64,000 bases of DNA, taken from the NCBI GenBank assembly GCA_028023455.1, contig JAQFVV010012397.1, forward strand, positions 5,128,237 to 5,192,236. The letters are read 5' to 3'. Of the stretch, positions 1-12,693 are shown piece by piece. The DNA comes from Epiperipatus broadwayi. Lineage: Eukaryota > Onychophora > Udeonychophora > Euonychophora > Peripatidae. The translations under genes and the position numbers were made by a program. The notes under the pieces were generated by a model. That model searched no databases, had not been told where the DNA came from, and saw only the letters and a program-made list of their open reading frames with translations. The first letter of the stretch is position 1. Every line of letters starts with the position of its first letter.

Positions 1-1973
1 TGCAAGTAAATTCATAAAGAACACATGACTGATGGTTAGTCAGTACTATAAAAATAAACTACTTATTATGGTAAAATTCAAAATGTAATATTTATTTTTA
101 ATCGCAGGTGTTTAAAAATAAGATTTCATCTCCCTCCTGCTATAGAATGAATAAGTTTATACAATTCATTTGTTAAGTTATAATTTAAGCACACAATAGC
201 TTAAAGTCCCGATTTACCATTGTGAGAAAAATGTTGACTAAGTTCTAAACATAAGTTGATCATTTATATTATACCATTACTGATAACTATAAGCTTATTA
301 ATAATAGAAGAACAATAGAAGAAAATACTAGTGGAGAGAAAATAATTAAAGCTTTATTGGATATCCAATTTTTGTAAAATCAGGAAAGTTGAACAAACAT
401 TCAACCTTTGAATATATTTCGGGATTTATAATTTATTTTTGGGAAATTAAAGAAATGTAATATAAAATGCAAAATCGTTAAGTTTACTTTTAAAATTATG
501 AAATTTGTATGAATTCTAGGATTATCTCCTTATAAACAAGTAAGTATAAAGTGTTAAGGTAACGGTATAATAATATTTAAATAGAGTGGTATAAAGTAAA
601 ATTTTCTTTAGCAGATTTTTAAAGTCAAACAATAAAGGAAAATATCAGTTCATTGACAGTTAGATGGCAAGAATTTTAGAATTTTTCTACTCCTGCTTTA
701 CCCTTTAGCTTTATTTTTCAATGCAGTTTAGATGACTTTCTAATTAAATTGTGGCCTAAGTATTAAAATAAAAAATTATAAATCTATTTGAAATATAAAA
801 GAATTCCCCAAGTCTTTCTCTTTCAGATTCAAATTCCACACTATTATCAATATGCTATGAAATCCTTATTATAAAATATACTCATTTGTATTCCAATTTT
901 GCAATTTCACAATTTGCGTAACATTGTGTGGCACTTTACTGATGCTACTACCAATTTTATTATTCCAAATGAAACATGAGTTTTATTACAAGATATGTTT
1001 GAATTAATTATTAGATTAGTTTTATGTTGAGATTGAGATAATAAATTTAACTTTTTATAAGGTGATCATTTTTTTAAACTTATATAATTAAATTTATCTC
1101 AGGATTACATATTTTAAAACAGATTTCTTACTGCAAATAATGAATGTAGTTACCCAAAAAGCTATGGCTTTTAGAACAATAATAGAATGATGAATTAGAG
1201 AGCAAAATTTTTCTAAATGAAAGATCAGCCTGTCACTTGTGGCATGCAAATATCATGTGATTATGTGAGCATTAAATTAAATAAAAATAACTATTTAAAT
1301 ATTTATTTATTCATAATAAAAAATACATACAAATAAAAAGAAAATAATATCAATATGTTAGAACAAAATATATATCTATACAAAATGACAAAGTAAAATT
1401 GTTATTTCAAAATGAAATAGAGGTAAAAAAAAATCAAAGTTAAAAAATAATAGCTGAATGTTTGTTCATTCATAATATTAATCTATGTCATATATTTTAA
1501 TCAGGTGGCCAAATTGATTACTATAGACAATGTAGTTTATTAGAAGATTATTTCTTTCATTTTAGTCATCATGATATTCAAGTTAATGATTCGAAATATC
1601 TAACACCTTAATAATTTGAATACATTAAAATTAATCTTAGCTGACACTAAATAAATAATTATATATTTTAATAAGATGTTGAAAGCCAAATGCAGACTTC
1701 ATTAACTTTTATATAAAGATGGTACATTGGAAAATATAAAATAATGGCATTTCTAGTTTGCATTTCATTTTATTGATAATATATAAATAACTATATGTAC
1801 ACATTGCACATAAGTCTTCTGTAAATTTTAAAATGTTACTAAATCTATTACTTCCTTTATTTTACTTTTATTTTATTATACTTTGTGTTACATATTCTAT
1901 TTTTTAAATTTCATTGATTACTTTATTTATTAAATTATTTATATATTTTATTTTATTTATAATTATATTCTAA
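1..1973. other. AT-rich DNA with no recognisable gene
   Basis: I see only short, stop-rich reading frames and homopolymer-like A/T runs. No conserved protein motif, structured RNA or clear repeat boundary is visible before the PLE-like tail near 1974. Confidence 0.6.
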
Positions 1974-2010
1974 CTTTGAGGAAGACTGCAGAATAGTTGA
2001 AACATCAGGT
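1974..2010 (+). repeat. Relic of a Penelope-like element 3' tail
   Basis: The stretch reads TTTGAGGAAGACTG, then a short spacer, then GTTGAAACATCAGG. It resembles the CTGAGGAAG...TGAAACGTCAGC signature just after the PLE ORF at 55003-55866. That signature is a degenerate hammerhead-like core found at PLE 3' ends. No PLE coding sequence is left upstream, so this is an isolated tail. It is short and could be coincidental. Confidence 0.35.
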
Positions 2011-2013
2011 TAC

Positions 2014-2021
2014 GCACACAT

Positions 2022-2052
<31 letters not shown>
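2014..2052. repeat. (CA)n/(TA)n compound microsatellite
   Basis: A CACACATACACACA run passes directly into TATATATATA. It directly follows the PLE-like tail, as several PLE ends in this window abut dinucleotide repeats. Confidence 0.9.
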
Positions 2053-2279
2053 AGAAAAAATCTTGCTATAAAGTATTTTGAAGTAAGGTGTACAAATTGT
2101 TCTGTAAATTAATTTTTCATAAAGCAAATTAAATATTACATGTTCATCTATCTGTATAATTTACTATTTAATATAAAATATATGACACATCATTAATTAT
2201 ATGAATATTAATTAAACTTTAATAAATTTAGTTAATAAATGATCAATTAAAAAAATGAATGGAAAATTATATAAGGTAG

Positions 2280-4218
2280 TGTAACGGAATAGCGTTACAT
2301 AGGGTTTGAACCTAGGAAATTAAATATATATTGATGACGAAATAAATGACAGGTACAAAACTTTTTAACAAAGCGATCTTGTTTTAAGAATAAATGAGAA
2401 ACAGCCGTGTCTAAAGCAGATCGCAGCTATACATGAGTACCTGTCAGATTTATTGAAATAAAATTAAAAGAGTTTTTATTTTTGGGGAATTAATTTGTTA
2501 TAATTATTATTTATCAAGTTTGTTTTTTTTTTGTCATTTCGTTTTAAAAGAAACAGGGAATGTTCGAGAACAAATTAGAAAATTTATTAAATCATTTTGA
2601 ACAAAAGGGAATGAAAAAAAAAATAAGTAAATTAATTAATCCGTAATAGGTAAAAAAAATTCCAAGCGATCTAAGATATTTTGAATGGGGGGCAATTAGT
2701 AGAGTTAAATTTAGAGAAGTTGAAACAATAAGCAGGATGTATGTTGGTAAAGTCTAGATAACAATCCAAATTTAGAAGCAGAGGTGATAAAAAGTGTACA
2801 CTGCTATTGTACTACTTAGACTTCTGACTCCGGCTAAAACAATATGTAAGAAAAATGGAAAAACTAAATTAAATTCCCACGTGGTGCAAATGTCACAGAA
2901 ACTATTAAATAAAGAGGATCCTTGATTAGCAAATAAGAACTAATGACTCATGAGTGCATGATAGAGATTGGAGGAAAAATTCAAGGTGTCACAGTGGGAA
3001 AGAGGAGAGAAGAAAAAGGCAAGACGGAACCGAAAAAGGGACACTAAATTGAAAGTTGTTGAAGGCGAAATTAAGTTGAATTGTCGCGGAAAGTATTATT
3101 AATTTTGCGGAGCTTCCGATTAAGTACTTGGACTTCCTAACCTACACTTGTGTAATATCGTAGCCGAAATGCGTTGCTGAATCCAAAATTCGCGGCTTGG
3201 CCGCCGAACCTTTGCACCTGGCACTGTTGATCATCCTAGAATGCTCTCAACCTCGGAGAAAATGAACTCAAGGACCACACACACCATGGAAGCCTCACCC
3301 AGAACCGACATGCGGAATTAATAAAATATCGCTCAGGATCCCATTACAGTATTCTCGTCCCACACGTAGTTATTTTTAACATTTGCTTACACATTCATGC
3401 ACCAGATAAATACTTTAAAGTGGAGAACGATTTACAAACATTAAGTATAAAATGATTAAATTGCTAATGACCAACCGAACCACTAAAGAACTCAACCAGT
3501 ATAATATGTACAATTAATACTCAGCAAAGATCTATGTAAGTTAATATTCGCTTCTGTAGTTGTGTTATCTAGACTTACTAAATTATATATCTGCATAATA
3601 ATTTTATTTACCCAGTTTACAAATAAATCATTCACTTAATTAATGTTTCTTTTATTGATCGCTTGGAATTTCAAATTTATTTAACCAATGTTGAATGAGT
3701 GCGGGAGTGATCTATTTTATATAATTTGAATGGGTGCATTTAATATGTTAGTTAAGCGTTAAGTATATTTATAGCATTTATAATTATCGTACCATTCTTA
3801 GGTTAAGGTTAAGTTTTGGGAGATTTATTCTGGGGGATATAGGGCGGGCCTAACCATGATAAAGGCATGTCAATAGTGTGTTAAGAGTAATGAGCGATAT
3901 AGTTCGGAAATAGTGGCTGTGTTCATTTCTTGCTGTCCGCTGGAGCGATGCTTAGGCATGTTCTGTGATATAGTTGAGTGAGCGTGTGCACGTGCATGGT
4001 GAGCTTGAAAAAGGTTCTCCTGGCGCCTATTACTCGGATTCAATCAGAATCTAGGTATGAAACAAATAAAACGTACGTGTATATGTGTTTGAAATTATTT
4101 TCACAAAACATTATGTAACCCCGGATGACAGAACACAGCGGGATCGTAAAAGGGGAATCATCAATAGAAAGCCAGAAAGAGAAATAGTGTCAGCAGTTAT
4201 ATAGACGACCGGGTTACA
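2280..4218 (+). mobile_element. Solo LTR of an LTR retrotransposon, about 1.94 kb
   Basis: The segment starts TGTAACGGAATAG and ends CCGGGTTACA, giving TG...CA ends with a 6-bp inverted repeat (TGTAAC/GTTACA). It is flanked by GTAG at 2276-2279 and GTAG at 4219-4222, a 4-bp target-site duplication of Ty3/Gypsy-like size. The inside is clearly richer in G+C than the surroundings (for example 3110-3360). An AATAAA near 4060, about 160 bp before the end, suggests plus orientation. No second LTR, primer binding site or coding region is seen, which fits loss of the body by LTR-LTR recombination. A non-autonomous element other than an LTR is possible. Confidence 0.6.
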
Positions 4219-5998
4219 GTAGTAAGTATTATAAAGTTGTATAGGGTATGTTTTATTTATTCTGTACGTTATTATGTTATATAGTCAATTATTTGCAATT
4301 TTATTCAATCTCTTTATCATACTTTTATTCTATTTTATTTTGTTATTGTTCTTATTTTACTTCTATCATGGAATACTAGATAGCGTTTTATCTGCAATAA
4401 TTGCTTAATGTTAAAATAGAAGCTTAATGTTTGAAAAGGGCTTTTCATGTATAATTATTATTAATATATATTTATATAGCTGTTGCAAATAATATTTTTA
4501 TTATTTATTATAATTTATATGCAATAAACAGCATATTGGACTTTCATTAATTTCCATTTTTGATGACATCACAAACTAGATAAATATGAATGTTATAAAT
4601 TATAATTTATAAAAGCCAGAAATCAGATTTTGTGGCAATAATATGTAATGTTAACATAATATTTATTGCATTTTAACTAGATTGAGTTGTTTAATGAGAT
4701 TTTTTTTGTTACATCATTAAGATAATTATAAATATCAATTATTCTAAACGAAAGAACAAAATAACAATAGTAATGCCAGTTTAGTCATTTAACATGTGAA
4801 GGTCAGTATATTACTAGAAAAACCTTCTTCACTGATAATGATAAATATTAATTTGGATCTGACACCATATATAATTATGTACAAGAAAGAAAAAGATAAT
4901 TAAAGCACTAGGGATTTTTAATGAGAAATGTAATGAACTGGAATAAAAGAGTTGTCTTAGAAAAAAATGCTATTATTAACTGAAAAGGAATAAAGCATAT
5001 CCTGCAAAAGATTATTATAGCTTCATTTCAAAGAGTCGGATTTTGTTAAATTACTCATAAATACAAATTTAAAAAGAATTGACGAAAACTAATTAAAAAG
5101 AAATAAAGATTTTACTTTTTAAAGTAATTTAAAGTAAGGAATATTTATTAAATACAAATAAATGAACATAAAATTAAAAAAAAAAGCTGGTAATAGACCC
5201 GTATTAAAATTGAAAAATACAACTACAAAGATAAATAAAAATATACATATGTTACCTATTTATAATGATGTAAAGCTTTAAACTATTTTACAGAAAACAA
5301 TTTAAATGTTACATTGTAAATTACAGATCATAAAAACTATACAAAATTAATAACTGCAAGACATTACCTAACATGTGTTAAAATATATCTATTTTGCCTT
5401 ATTATTATAAACATGATTACGTAGCATGCATTAATTTAATAGTATTTTGGATCTGGTCATCGCAAAGAAACTCTGTATTCTGGGATCAGCCAAACTGTAT
5501 TGTAAGAAAGATAATAAACTGAATCTTTGTATCACTATAACAAGAAATCATTTGGTGCTTCATAAACATGGAACCTGTCATAAAACATAATTTATCTATT
5601 CCTTTCTAGATCATTAATGTTTAAATTTGATGACGTCCTGACTTTTTTAATATATACACATTCTTTAAAAAAAGTCCAAAAAAAAAAAAAAAAAATCAAA
5701 TTTACTTAAAATATTTTTGCTATAAAATAAGATGTCAAAAAATACTAAAGTAAATATTTTTATTTTCACTATTAGAATTAAAAGATTATCTTGACAGACC
5801 AATGAATTTTGAACATAAAAGCACCATTGTGCAGTGCTGTCTTTTATATATGATAGCTGAAAGAAGTTGATGTAAAACTAATTAATGCATTCACTTTTGA
5901 ATTTTAATTATTTCCAAATATAACTATAAGTAAAAATAGGCCCTTTAAATAAGCTCAATATTTAGTAGCCTGCAGTAAAAAATAAATATTGAAATATA
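4219..5998. other. AT-rich DNA with no recognisable gene
   Basis: Nothing coding is recognised. The stretch holds a poly(A) run of about 19 near 5678-5696 and many TA-rich words, and runs up to the 3' end of the RTE-like element. Confidence 0.6.
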
Positions 5999-6236
5999 AT
6001 AGTTATCATCATAATCATCAACCATTATCAATACACTGCAAGATGAAGGTCTCTCCAAGTTCAATTCATCTTCTCCGATCTTTAGCTTTTCTTCTCCACA
6101 TCACCCTGCACACTTTCTTATTTCATCTATCCATTTCACATGTGGTCTCTTTCTGGATCTTTTACAATCTCTTGGAAGTCAGTTTAAGATTTCAACTGTC
6201 TGATCTATTATCATCTCTTCTAGCAATATGTTTAGC

Positions 6237-6437
6237 TCAACTCCACTTCAGTCTTTTAATTTTTTCAATGAGGTCACTAACACCTGTTAGTTCTCTTACC
6301 CATATATTGCATTCTCGATCTCTTTTTGTTATTCCCAACATGCATCTCTCCATACTTCTTTGAGTAGTCTGAAGTCTCTGTATTGCTCTTCTGTTAAGTG
6401 TCCAAGTCTCAGATCCATATATAAGAACTGGTAACAT
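6237..6437 (-). pseudogene. Post-RT region of the RTE-like element
   Basis: This 66-residue open stretch has YGSETWTLNRR, then TTQRSMERCMLGI, KRDRECNIWVRELTGVSD and IEKIKRLKW. In this family the block lies C-terminal to the reverse transcriptase and is usually followed by WAGHIAR. Here the continuation is in another frame. It belongs with the core at 6702-7124. The plus-strand frame opposite it, across 5989-6363, is only a shadow of this coding sequence. Confidence 0.8.
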
Positions 6438-6701
6438 TTATTAAAAACCTTCCTTTTCAAACAGGCATATTTCCTTTTAGTATCAAACTATTTCTACCAA
6501 AAACATTCCAACCAAGTTTAATTCTATAATTAATTTCATCCATTATGTTCCCATCTGTATTAATAATCTTACCAAGATATTTGTAATTGATAACTTCTAC
6601 TTACTCATCATAATCAATCTTTATTTTCAAATTTTGAGAAAATCCATTAAACATTTCTTTAAGTCTTTTTAACATTTATCTTTAGTCCTACCTTCCTATT
6701 T

Positions 6702-7124
6702 TCATCTGATAAATCCTGCAACATTTCCTGCAGCTCTTGCAAAAACAACTATATCATCTGCAAAATCTAAGTGACTTAAATAATCTTCATTTTCGTTCAC
6801 TCCTTTAGCTTCCCATTTTAATCCACAAAATACTTCTTGCAGCACTGCTGTAAAATGTTTTGGAGATATGGAGTCACCCTGCCTTACACTCTTTTCAATG
6901 TTGACTTTCCTAGTATCATTACACAATCTAATTGTTGCTGTTGCATTTTTATAAATATTCGTTAAAATATGACAATATCCTAAATCTATACCTTGATGAT
7001 CCAATGCTTTAATCACTGAAGAAATGTTTATAGAATTAAATGCCTTTTCATAATCTACAAATCCAAAGCATAAGGGAAACTCGTATTCATTTGTCCTTTT
7101 TATAACTTCTCTCAATACCTGCAT
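6702..7124 (-). pseudogene. Reverse-transcriptase core of the RTE-like element
   Basis: This open 140-residue piece holds palm-domain motif A (FVDYEKAFNS, residues 22-31, catalytic Asp24), motif B (VRQGDSISP, residues 80-88) and motif C (FADD, residues 121-124) with its two catalytic aspartates. The enzyme family copies element RNA into DNA at a nicked target. Here the frame is cut off on both sides: the upstream fingers region and the downstream thumb region continue in other frames with stops, so no full enzyme can be made. The first Met is simply the first in the open stretch and has no special status. Confidence 0.85.
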
Positions 7125-7738
7125 ATGATCTACTATACTAAAACACTTTTAAATCCAGTGTTCTTTTGGTTGGTGGAAATTCAATGTTCTCTGTAGATGA
7201 GTTGTAATTATCTTGGTAAAAATTTTGTATAAAACTGATAAAAGTCTGATAGGTCTGTAATTTCTAATATCTTCATTATCACATTTTTAAAATATTAATA
7301 TTAATAATGCATTTTTCCAATCATCTGGCACATCTTTATCATTTAGACATTTGGTATATAACTTTGCTAAAAAAATTTATTTCTTTACCTGCTTTTTTTA
7401 ATATATCAATTATTATTCCATCATTAGCTGGAGCCTTTCCTTTCATCATACATTTAATTGCATGTCTCACTTCATTTAAAATTTTGGACAATTTGGAAGA
7501 TATAATAGATATATGATGTTCTTGTTTTTTAATACTACATAATTCTTGATAAAAGTCTTCTACCCTTTTTTTAGTAATAATTCCATTTTTTTTATTACAG
7601 ATATAAATTTCCTACCAATACCAAAATGTTGTTTTACACTTTTGAGACTCTTCAACAGCTTTTCTTGCTAGTTCACAGTTATATTTTCTTATATCATTTT
7701 CAACATAATATATTTTTTCAATATAATAGTAATTTCCT

Positions 7739-8696
7739 GAAAATTAAAATGGCCAGATAATGATAAAATTCTCCCTGAGAAAGAAAAAAAAATATTCAAA
7801 TTTTGCAAATAAATTTTCTCCAGACTTGATAAAAAAACTATAACTGTATCTTTTAGTAGGGATATAGTATATCCAAGAGTGATAATGATCTATTATTGCT
7901 TATTTAATGTTTAATAAAAATTAATTTTGTTCATATTTTCAAAGTTAAATAATGATTCATTTGAGGATTTTGACTTTGTTAAGAATCTAGAAATATTTAT
8001 ATTTTGAAAAACACATGCCATTTCTGTTTGAGAAATCATTATCAACACTACACTTATATAGCAAATAAGTTTCATGGGTAATGTTCATTTCATATTCCTC
8101 CTACAATCAAAAACATTCTAGACAAAGTTTATCTTTCAGTGGCTATTTGCATCAGGATAGAATTGAAAATAAATTATTAAATGGAAAAATTTTAATATGC
8201 TTCAAAAGTCTATAAACGTGTAAAATCTGGGCTTATGTGTCAATGAAATTTGATTTTAAGATGTATATAGAATTTTTAAAAAATAGTTTTTGTGATACAG
8301 TTAATCATTTTTTATTAAACACTGGCATGAGTATTTTTGATTTTAGAATTAAGTTAGACTGACTGATATTATAAATAACATTCTTTAAATTTTTATCAGT
8401 TGATTAATTCCTGAGACCTATACAATAGAAAAGCCAACAACATAAAGTTTAATTATACTACAGAAATTATCAAGTTAATTTTTGATGCTCAATTTATATA
8501 TGTGAACTATATGTTAAGTTAGACAAATTTAATCAATCTGTTTTAACTCCAGATAATGTTCAAAAAATTTATTATTTCTCTAATAGGCCACATAGTGATA
8601 GAGATTGGCAGATATGATGATACTATAGTTATACATGCTATTCAAAATGTACATATTTCCAAAAAGGAAAAAGTACAGGTAATAAAAAGATAGTAA
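7739..8696. other. AT-rich DNA with no recognisable gene
   Basis: No coding motif or structured repeat was recognised between the RTE-like element and the first foldback copy. Confidence 0.6.
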
Positions 8697-8906
8697 GCAA
8701 ACTCTTCACACAGTAGTGCCACTCAATGCAAGGTTTTGTAATCAATAAATGCAAGAAGACTTGTGCATAAATATTTATTTAGTGTCTACTTATCCAATAT
8801 CTCCAGACTAGTTTCTAGCTATCTAGGTGGAACTACTATGTGAAGTTTGCTATTGCTTTAACAGCTTGTGTAAGCATAAAAAATGGTAGTGATAAGATGT
8901 TTTAGT
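8697..8906 (+). repeat. Dispersed foldback family, copy a, with broken hammerhead-like core
   Basis: Short inverted arms near 8697-8723 (GCAAACTCTTCACACAGTAG) and 8829-8850 bracket the sequence. It shares the words ATCAATAAATGCAAGAAGAC and GTAAGCATAAA with copies at 9184, 45244, 62687 and 63795. On the minus strand it keeps GAAACTAGTCTGG (8802-8814 region), the 3' half of the hammerhead-like core seen complete at 62796-62835. The CTGATGA half is replaced by unrelated bases. No protein is encoded. Confidence 0.65.
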
Positions 8907-9183
8907 AGTTTTAAACCAATCTTGCCCATATGATGTTGGTGACAGTGATTTTTTAAAAAACAAGGATATCAAAATATATGATACTAAACTAAGTATAGAT
9001 TTATATGACTATACAAGCAAATGTGCTTGGATTAAATATATTATTGTGTCTTCATCTTGGACTCATCGCTTGATAGTTAACTGAATAGATAAAGGGTTCC
9101 AGTAGATTCTAAGATTTAGTTGCAGTGCTCTTAAATCCAATGCTCTTCACTGATAAAATGCACAAGTTATAAACTAATTTGGG

Positions 9184-9340
9184 GATATTTGATGAGGAAA
9201 AACTAGATAGAGATTTTACGCACAAACCTTTTTGCATCCATTCATTATTAAAAATTGCACTGGCTGGCACTACTGTGTAGACAGTTTGCTACTGTTTTAA
9301 CAACTGATACAATGAATAGAAAATGGTGATCATGTAATGT
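9184..9340 (+). repeat. Dispersed foldback family, copy b (right half)
   Basis: This copy contains the right half of the family: an ACTAGATAGAGATTTTACGC segment, TTGCATCCATTCATTA, GGCACTACTGTGTAGACAG and the end ATGGTGATCATGT. It lies about 280 bp from copy a. The two could be halves of one larger foldback or separate insertions. Confidence 0.55.
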
Positions 9341-12300
9341 AATAAAATGGTGTTAGAGAATTCTTTATATCTGCTGTAAAGTTTGCATTATCAAATGTCC
9401 ATATTTATATAAATAAAAAATGTATCATATTGCATGTAGAATGAAGATTTATAATCCAATGAATCATCAAAAACTCATGAGTAATAACACTAAAATATAT
9501 TAATCAAGAAGGAAATAGATATTAGGATGCTATTGATTATCATAACTTGACAGGAATAAACCCATAATATATAATAGAGTGTTATCATTTGCTTCAATTT
9601 CATGCTTAATGTCTCTGGAATTATAAAGGCAGAATTTAATCATGGTACCAACCATATTAATGAACAATAAATTTCAAAGATCAGATGAGTAAAAAAACAT
9701 CTTCAGCCCTACTGACATATTCTATTTTTTAATAGCAGGCATTTTTATTTCATGTTCTATATCTTTTAGAGATTTCTATTGCATTAAGTTCTATATATAA
9801 TTTGGAAGAAGTTTCCTTGTGGACTATAAATAATGACTGATGATATATAATAAATTTATGATAATTTTATAATAAATTTACCACCCAACTCAATTATTTT
9901 TAATTATACTGTATTATTTTGATCAGATAATATATGATAGATAATATTATCTTATTTTTCCATGCCATTTAAAAAGGTGAACAAAAACTGGATCAATTCA
10001 ATACTAGTCTAATATATAAACCAGTCATTATTAGTGCATTATTCAACATTATATAAAAATGAATGCAAGATTAGAATATTTTTCAAATTTCAGTTATATT
10101 TAGGATCTTTTTAGGTAGATACAGCTAACTATTCAATATTTAGTCAGCTGATATTTATCTACATATTCCTAGATGGATGGAAGATTGAAATCTGTTCCAA
10201 CTCTTATCTGAGAACTTACTAGCTAATGATTAACATTGTGTGTTATTGCTTTGAGAGGCTGTTAGAGATGTTTTGATCATCCAGTAAACTATTTACTTAG
10301 CTGTTTTATTATTATTAAATAATTGAAGATACAATTATGATTCTTATTATAATTTTTACAAAAAGTAGATTTAAAAAAAGAATAGATGTATAAAAAGAGC
10401 ATATAGGTCTTCAAATATTAATTATTTAATGATTGGGTCCATTGTGTGATGAAATGAATTATATTGTTACATATAAAATAATATGTTTAGGTATTGTTTA
10501 ATATAGTAAACAGTAATAATAGGTCATACAAGGGACTTGCAAGGCTGAAAAGGCAAGCTGATGATTTCATTAGTGATAAAACAGCGTATATACAAATAGA
10601 AAAACTCAAACCATTCATTATCTTAGCCCAATTTTACATCAAAAATTATAAGCTTTTGAGTTATATTATTATGGCACACCTGGAAGGACTATTATACAAT
10701 AATATTTTTATACAATATATATTAAGTCACATTTAAACAAAAAGTCTATGGCATTAACAAAAATGAGGAAGCAAAGCTGTGGTTTTTTAAAATTTGCAAT
10801 TTATCTGCATTGAGGGTATTTGTGACGAGATTTGCTAAAATATTAAAAAAAAAACATAATTTTGTTTTAAAAACCAATCTATTACCTATCCAATTTTTCC
10901 TTAGAAAAAATCTATCCAACTTGCATTTCAGGAGATGGATACACGTGTTAAGGGCAAACAGTTTGACAAATGTTATGTTATATAAATTATCTTTAAATAT
11001 ATATTTGATTTTTTTAACAAAGTATTTACAGATGAAAAAATGGTGACTCATGCAGTTTGTTCTGTTGTTCTGTCATCATTTATTGCTTAGAGAAAAGTCT
11101 GACTTCCACACCAATTCATTGACTTTATTCTTATATGAATAATTCCAATATTAAATCATGAATCTAAAAATCAACTTCAACAATGTGTATATTGCTATGC
11201 TAAAAATATAAATGATAGAGATAAGGTATTTATTACAACTTTGAACAATTAAATTTACATCTAAAATATAATAGCCTATCGTAATTCCAACTACATGAAT
11301 TCGAAACTATTTATTTTATAAGCACTTTAAGATCAACTACTACAGTAATGTGAAAATATACCAATTCTTAGAGGTCTTGTAGTTCACAAATTATTTGAAT
11401 AATTGATCAGTTAAAACATCAAATCAAAACCTGTTTACTGGTGTACTAATTGAATATCTGTACTATATATATAAATTTTCAAATGTGTATGAAAAATAAA
11501 ACAAAACATTGCAATTTTGTGCTATAAATGTATTTTCAAAACAAGAGTCAACAGATAAAATGTGATGACAGTTTTCATATCAAGACACTATTATGTATTT
11601 CTGGGCAAAAAAGAAAATACATGCCAATCATATCCATAATACTCACTTTTTGGAAAAGGCTTAATTTATTTATAAACTATACAAATATCTCTTAATTTAC
11701 AATTTTATTTGACAACTAAAATAAAAATAAGTAGTGAATCTAAAATGAAATCCCTCCCCAAGTCAGTAAAATAAAATGACAAAATTTTAATGTTTATGCA
11801 TGGTTATTGAAGCCAATTTATGTAACATAATATGGCTAAGCAATATCATATTTATATTGTGCCAGTCAGTTTTGACTGGCACAATAGAATATTTATTTAG
11901 AAAGAAGTTTAATTTATCTACATATTAGCTGAAATAAACAAAAAGAGCTCTACATTGAAATACATTTTCAAGCAAAAAAATATTGGTAAAAAAAAGTAAT
12001 ATAAAGAAGGGGAATCTCTTCTCTATATTACATATGTAGTCAGCACTATATAACTAGACTATTTATTATAGTAAAAATATGGCAATTATTTTAATATCTA
12101 TGCAACATTACATCACTTTAAGTCAATGTAGTGCTGTATAAATAGTAGTTTCTCTTTTATTTTTTAAAATTAAATTGTTAAAACATTATGTCAGTAAATG
12201 TATTATTTATTCTCAGTTGCATAGAAAAGAGAAAAGCAAAAATTTTTAATACTTCAATAAATGTTTATTCCCAAAGTATCAAAAGAAAAAAAAAAGTTAA

Positions 12301-12425
12301 ATGTTTAGTTTTACATTAGAAACCAATTTTAAAAATAGTGTACAGAGAAGCCAAATTTTATTATATTTTCTGCAAATGCAAAATTTCTTTACCATCAAGT
12401 AAATATTAATATCATCTATGTTCTT
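9341..12425. other. AT-rich DNA; a perfect hairpin but no recognisable gene
   Basis: Short open frames between 10494 and 11051 lie on both strands over the same bases and have no recognisable domain, so I treat them as chance. The only distinctive structure is the perfect hairpin at 11855-11886. Confidence 0.55.
11855..11886. repeat. Perfect 14-bp inverted repeat, 4-nt loop
   Basis: TATTGTGCCAGTCA and TGACTGGCACAATA flank GTTT. The arms are perfect and less AT-rich than their surroundings. No T-run or gene is nearby to suggest a terminator. It may be a very small foldback or the end-to-end remains of a transposon's terminal repeats. Confidence 0.85.
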
Positions 12426-12570
12426 TATTACTTTTTACAATGCTTTTTTACAACCCACTATTGACGGTAAGAAAGCATTGTAAAAAGTAATAAACACCAT
12501 ATTGATATTAATGTTATATAGATTTGGCAATGCAATAAAAAAGACAAAGTTATAACACTTCATAAAGAAG
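12426..12570. repeat. Palindrome plus short dispersed repeat
   Basis: Perfect 21-bp arms, 12426-12446 and 12472-12492 (TATTACTTTTTACAATGCTTT and its complement), are separated by 25 bp. The sequence from the right arm on (AGCATTGTAAAAAGTAATAA, then GATTTGGCAATGCAATAA and ACTTCATAA) recurs at 16290-16410. It looks like a small non-autonomous element with inverted ends. Confidence 0.7.
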
Positions 12571-12611
12571 ATAGAGAGTACTAGAAATAGAGCTTGGATA
12601 AAAAAAAGAAA

Positions 12612-12649
12612 CATATATATATATATATATATATATGTTTCTTTTATCC

Positions 12650-12690
<41 letters not shown>
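12612..12690. repeat. (AT)n microsatellite, two tracts
   Basis: Two AT tracts are separated by GTTTCTTTTATCCACA. The first is bounded by AAAGAAAC on the left and GTTTCTTT on the right, so the whole can form a hairpin. Confidence 0.9.

Positions 12691-12693
<3 letters not shown>

Larger units (their letters stand above)
6000..7738 (-). mobile_element. 5'-truncated RTE-like non-LTR retrotransposon, inactive
   Basis: Read on the minus strand, frames broken by stops and frameshifts give, in order, a linker with KGKAPANDGI near 7440, the NYRPI-type region near 7260, reverse-transcriptase motifs in 6702-7124 and the YGSETW...MERCMLGI region in 6237-6437. The end has AKDRRR, ELGETFI and a HIARR-like stretch, the usual C-terminus of this invertebrate endonuclease/reverse-transcriptase family. 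The 3' end near 6000 passes into an ATGATGATTATGATGAT tail, as is common for RTE-type elements. The endonuclease domain is missing, so the copy is 5'-truncated. A second, shorter copy lies at 33680-34215. Clade assignment rests on motif resemblance only. Confidence 0.85.

Noticed and set aside
4113-4218. A separate 106-bp element with TGTAACCC/GGGTTACA-like ends
   Set aside because: It has no target duplication of its own, whereas the whole 2280-4218 segment does; it is better seen as the U5 end of the solo LTR.
5989-6363. A 124-codon plus-strand frame
   Set aside because: It is the complement of the RTE-like C-terminal coding region on the minus strand.
10494-11051. Three overlapping frames of 78-101 codons
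   Set aside because: They lie on both strands over the same low-complexity bases and show no recognisable domain.
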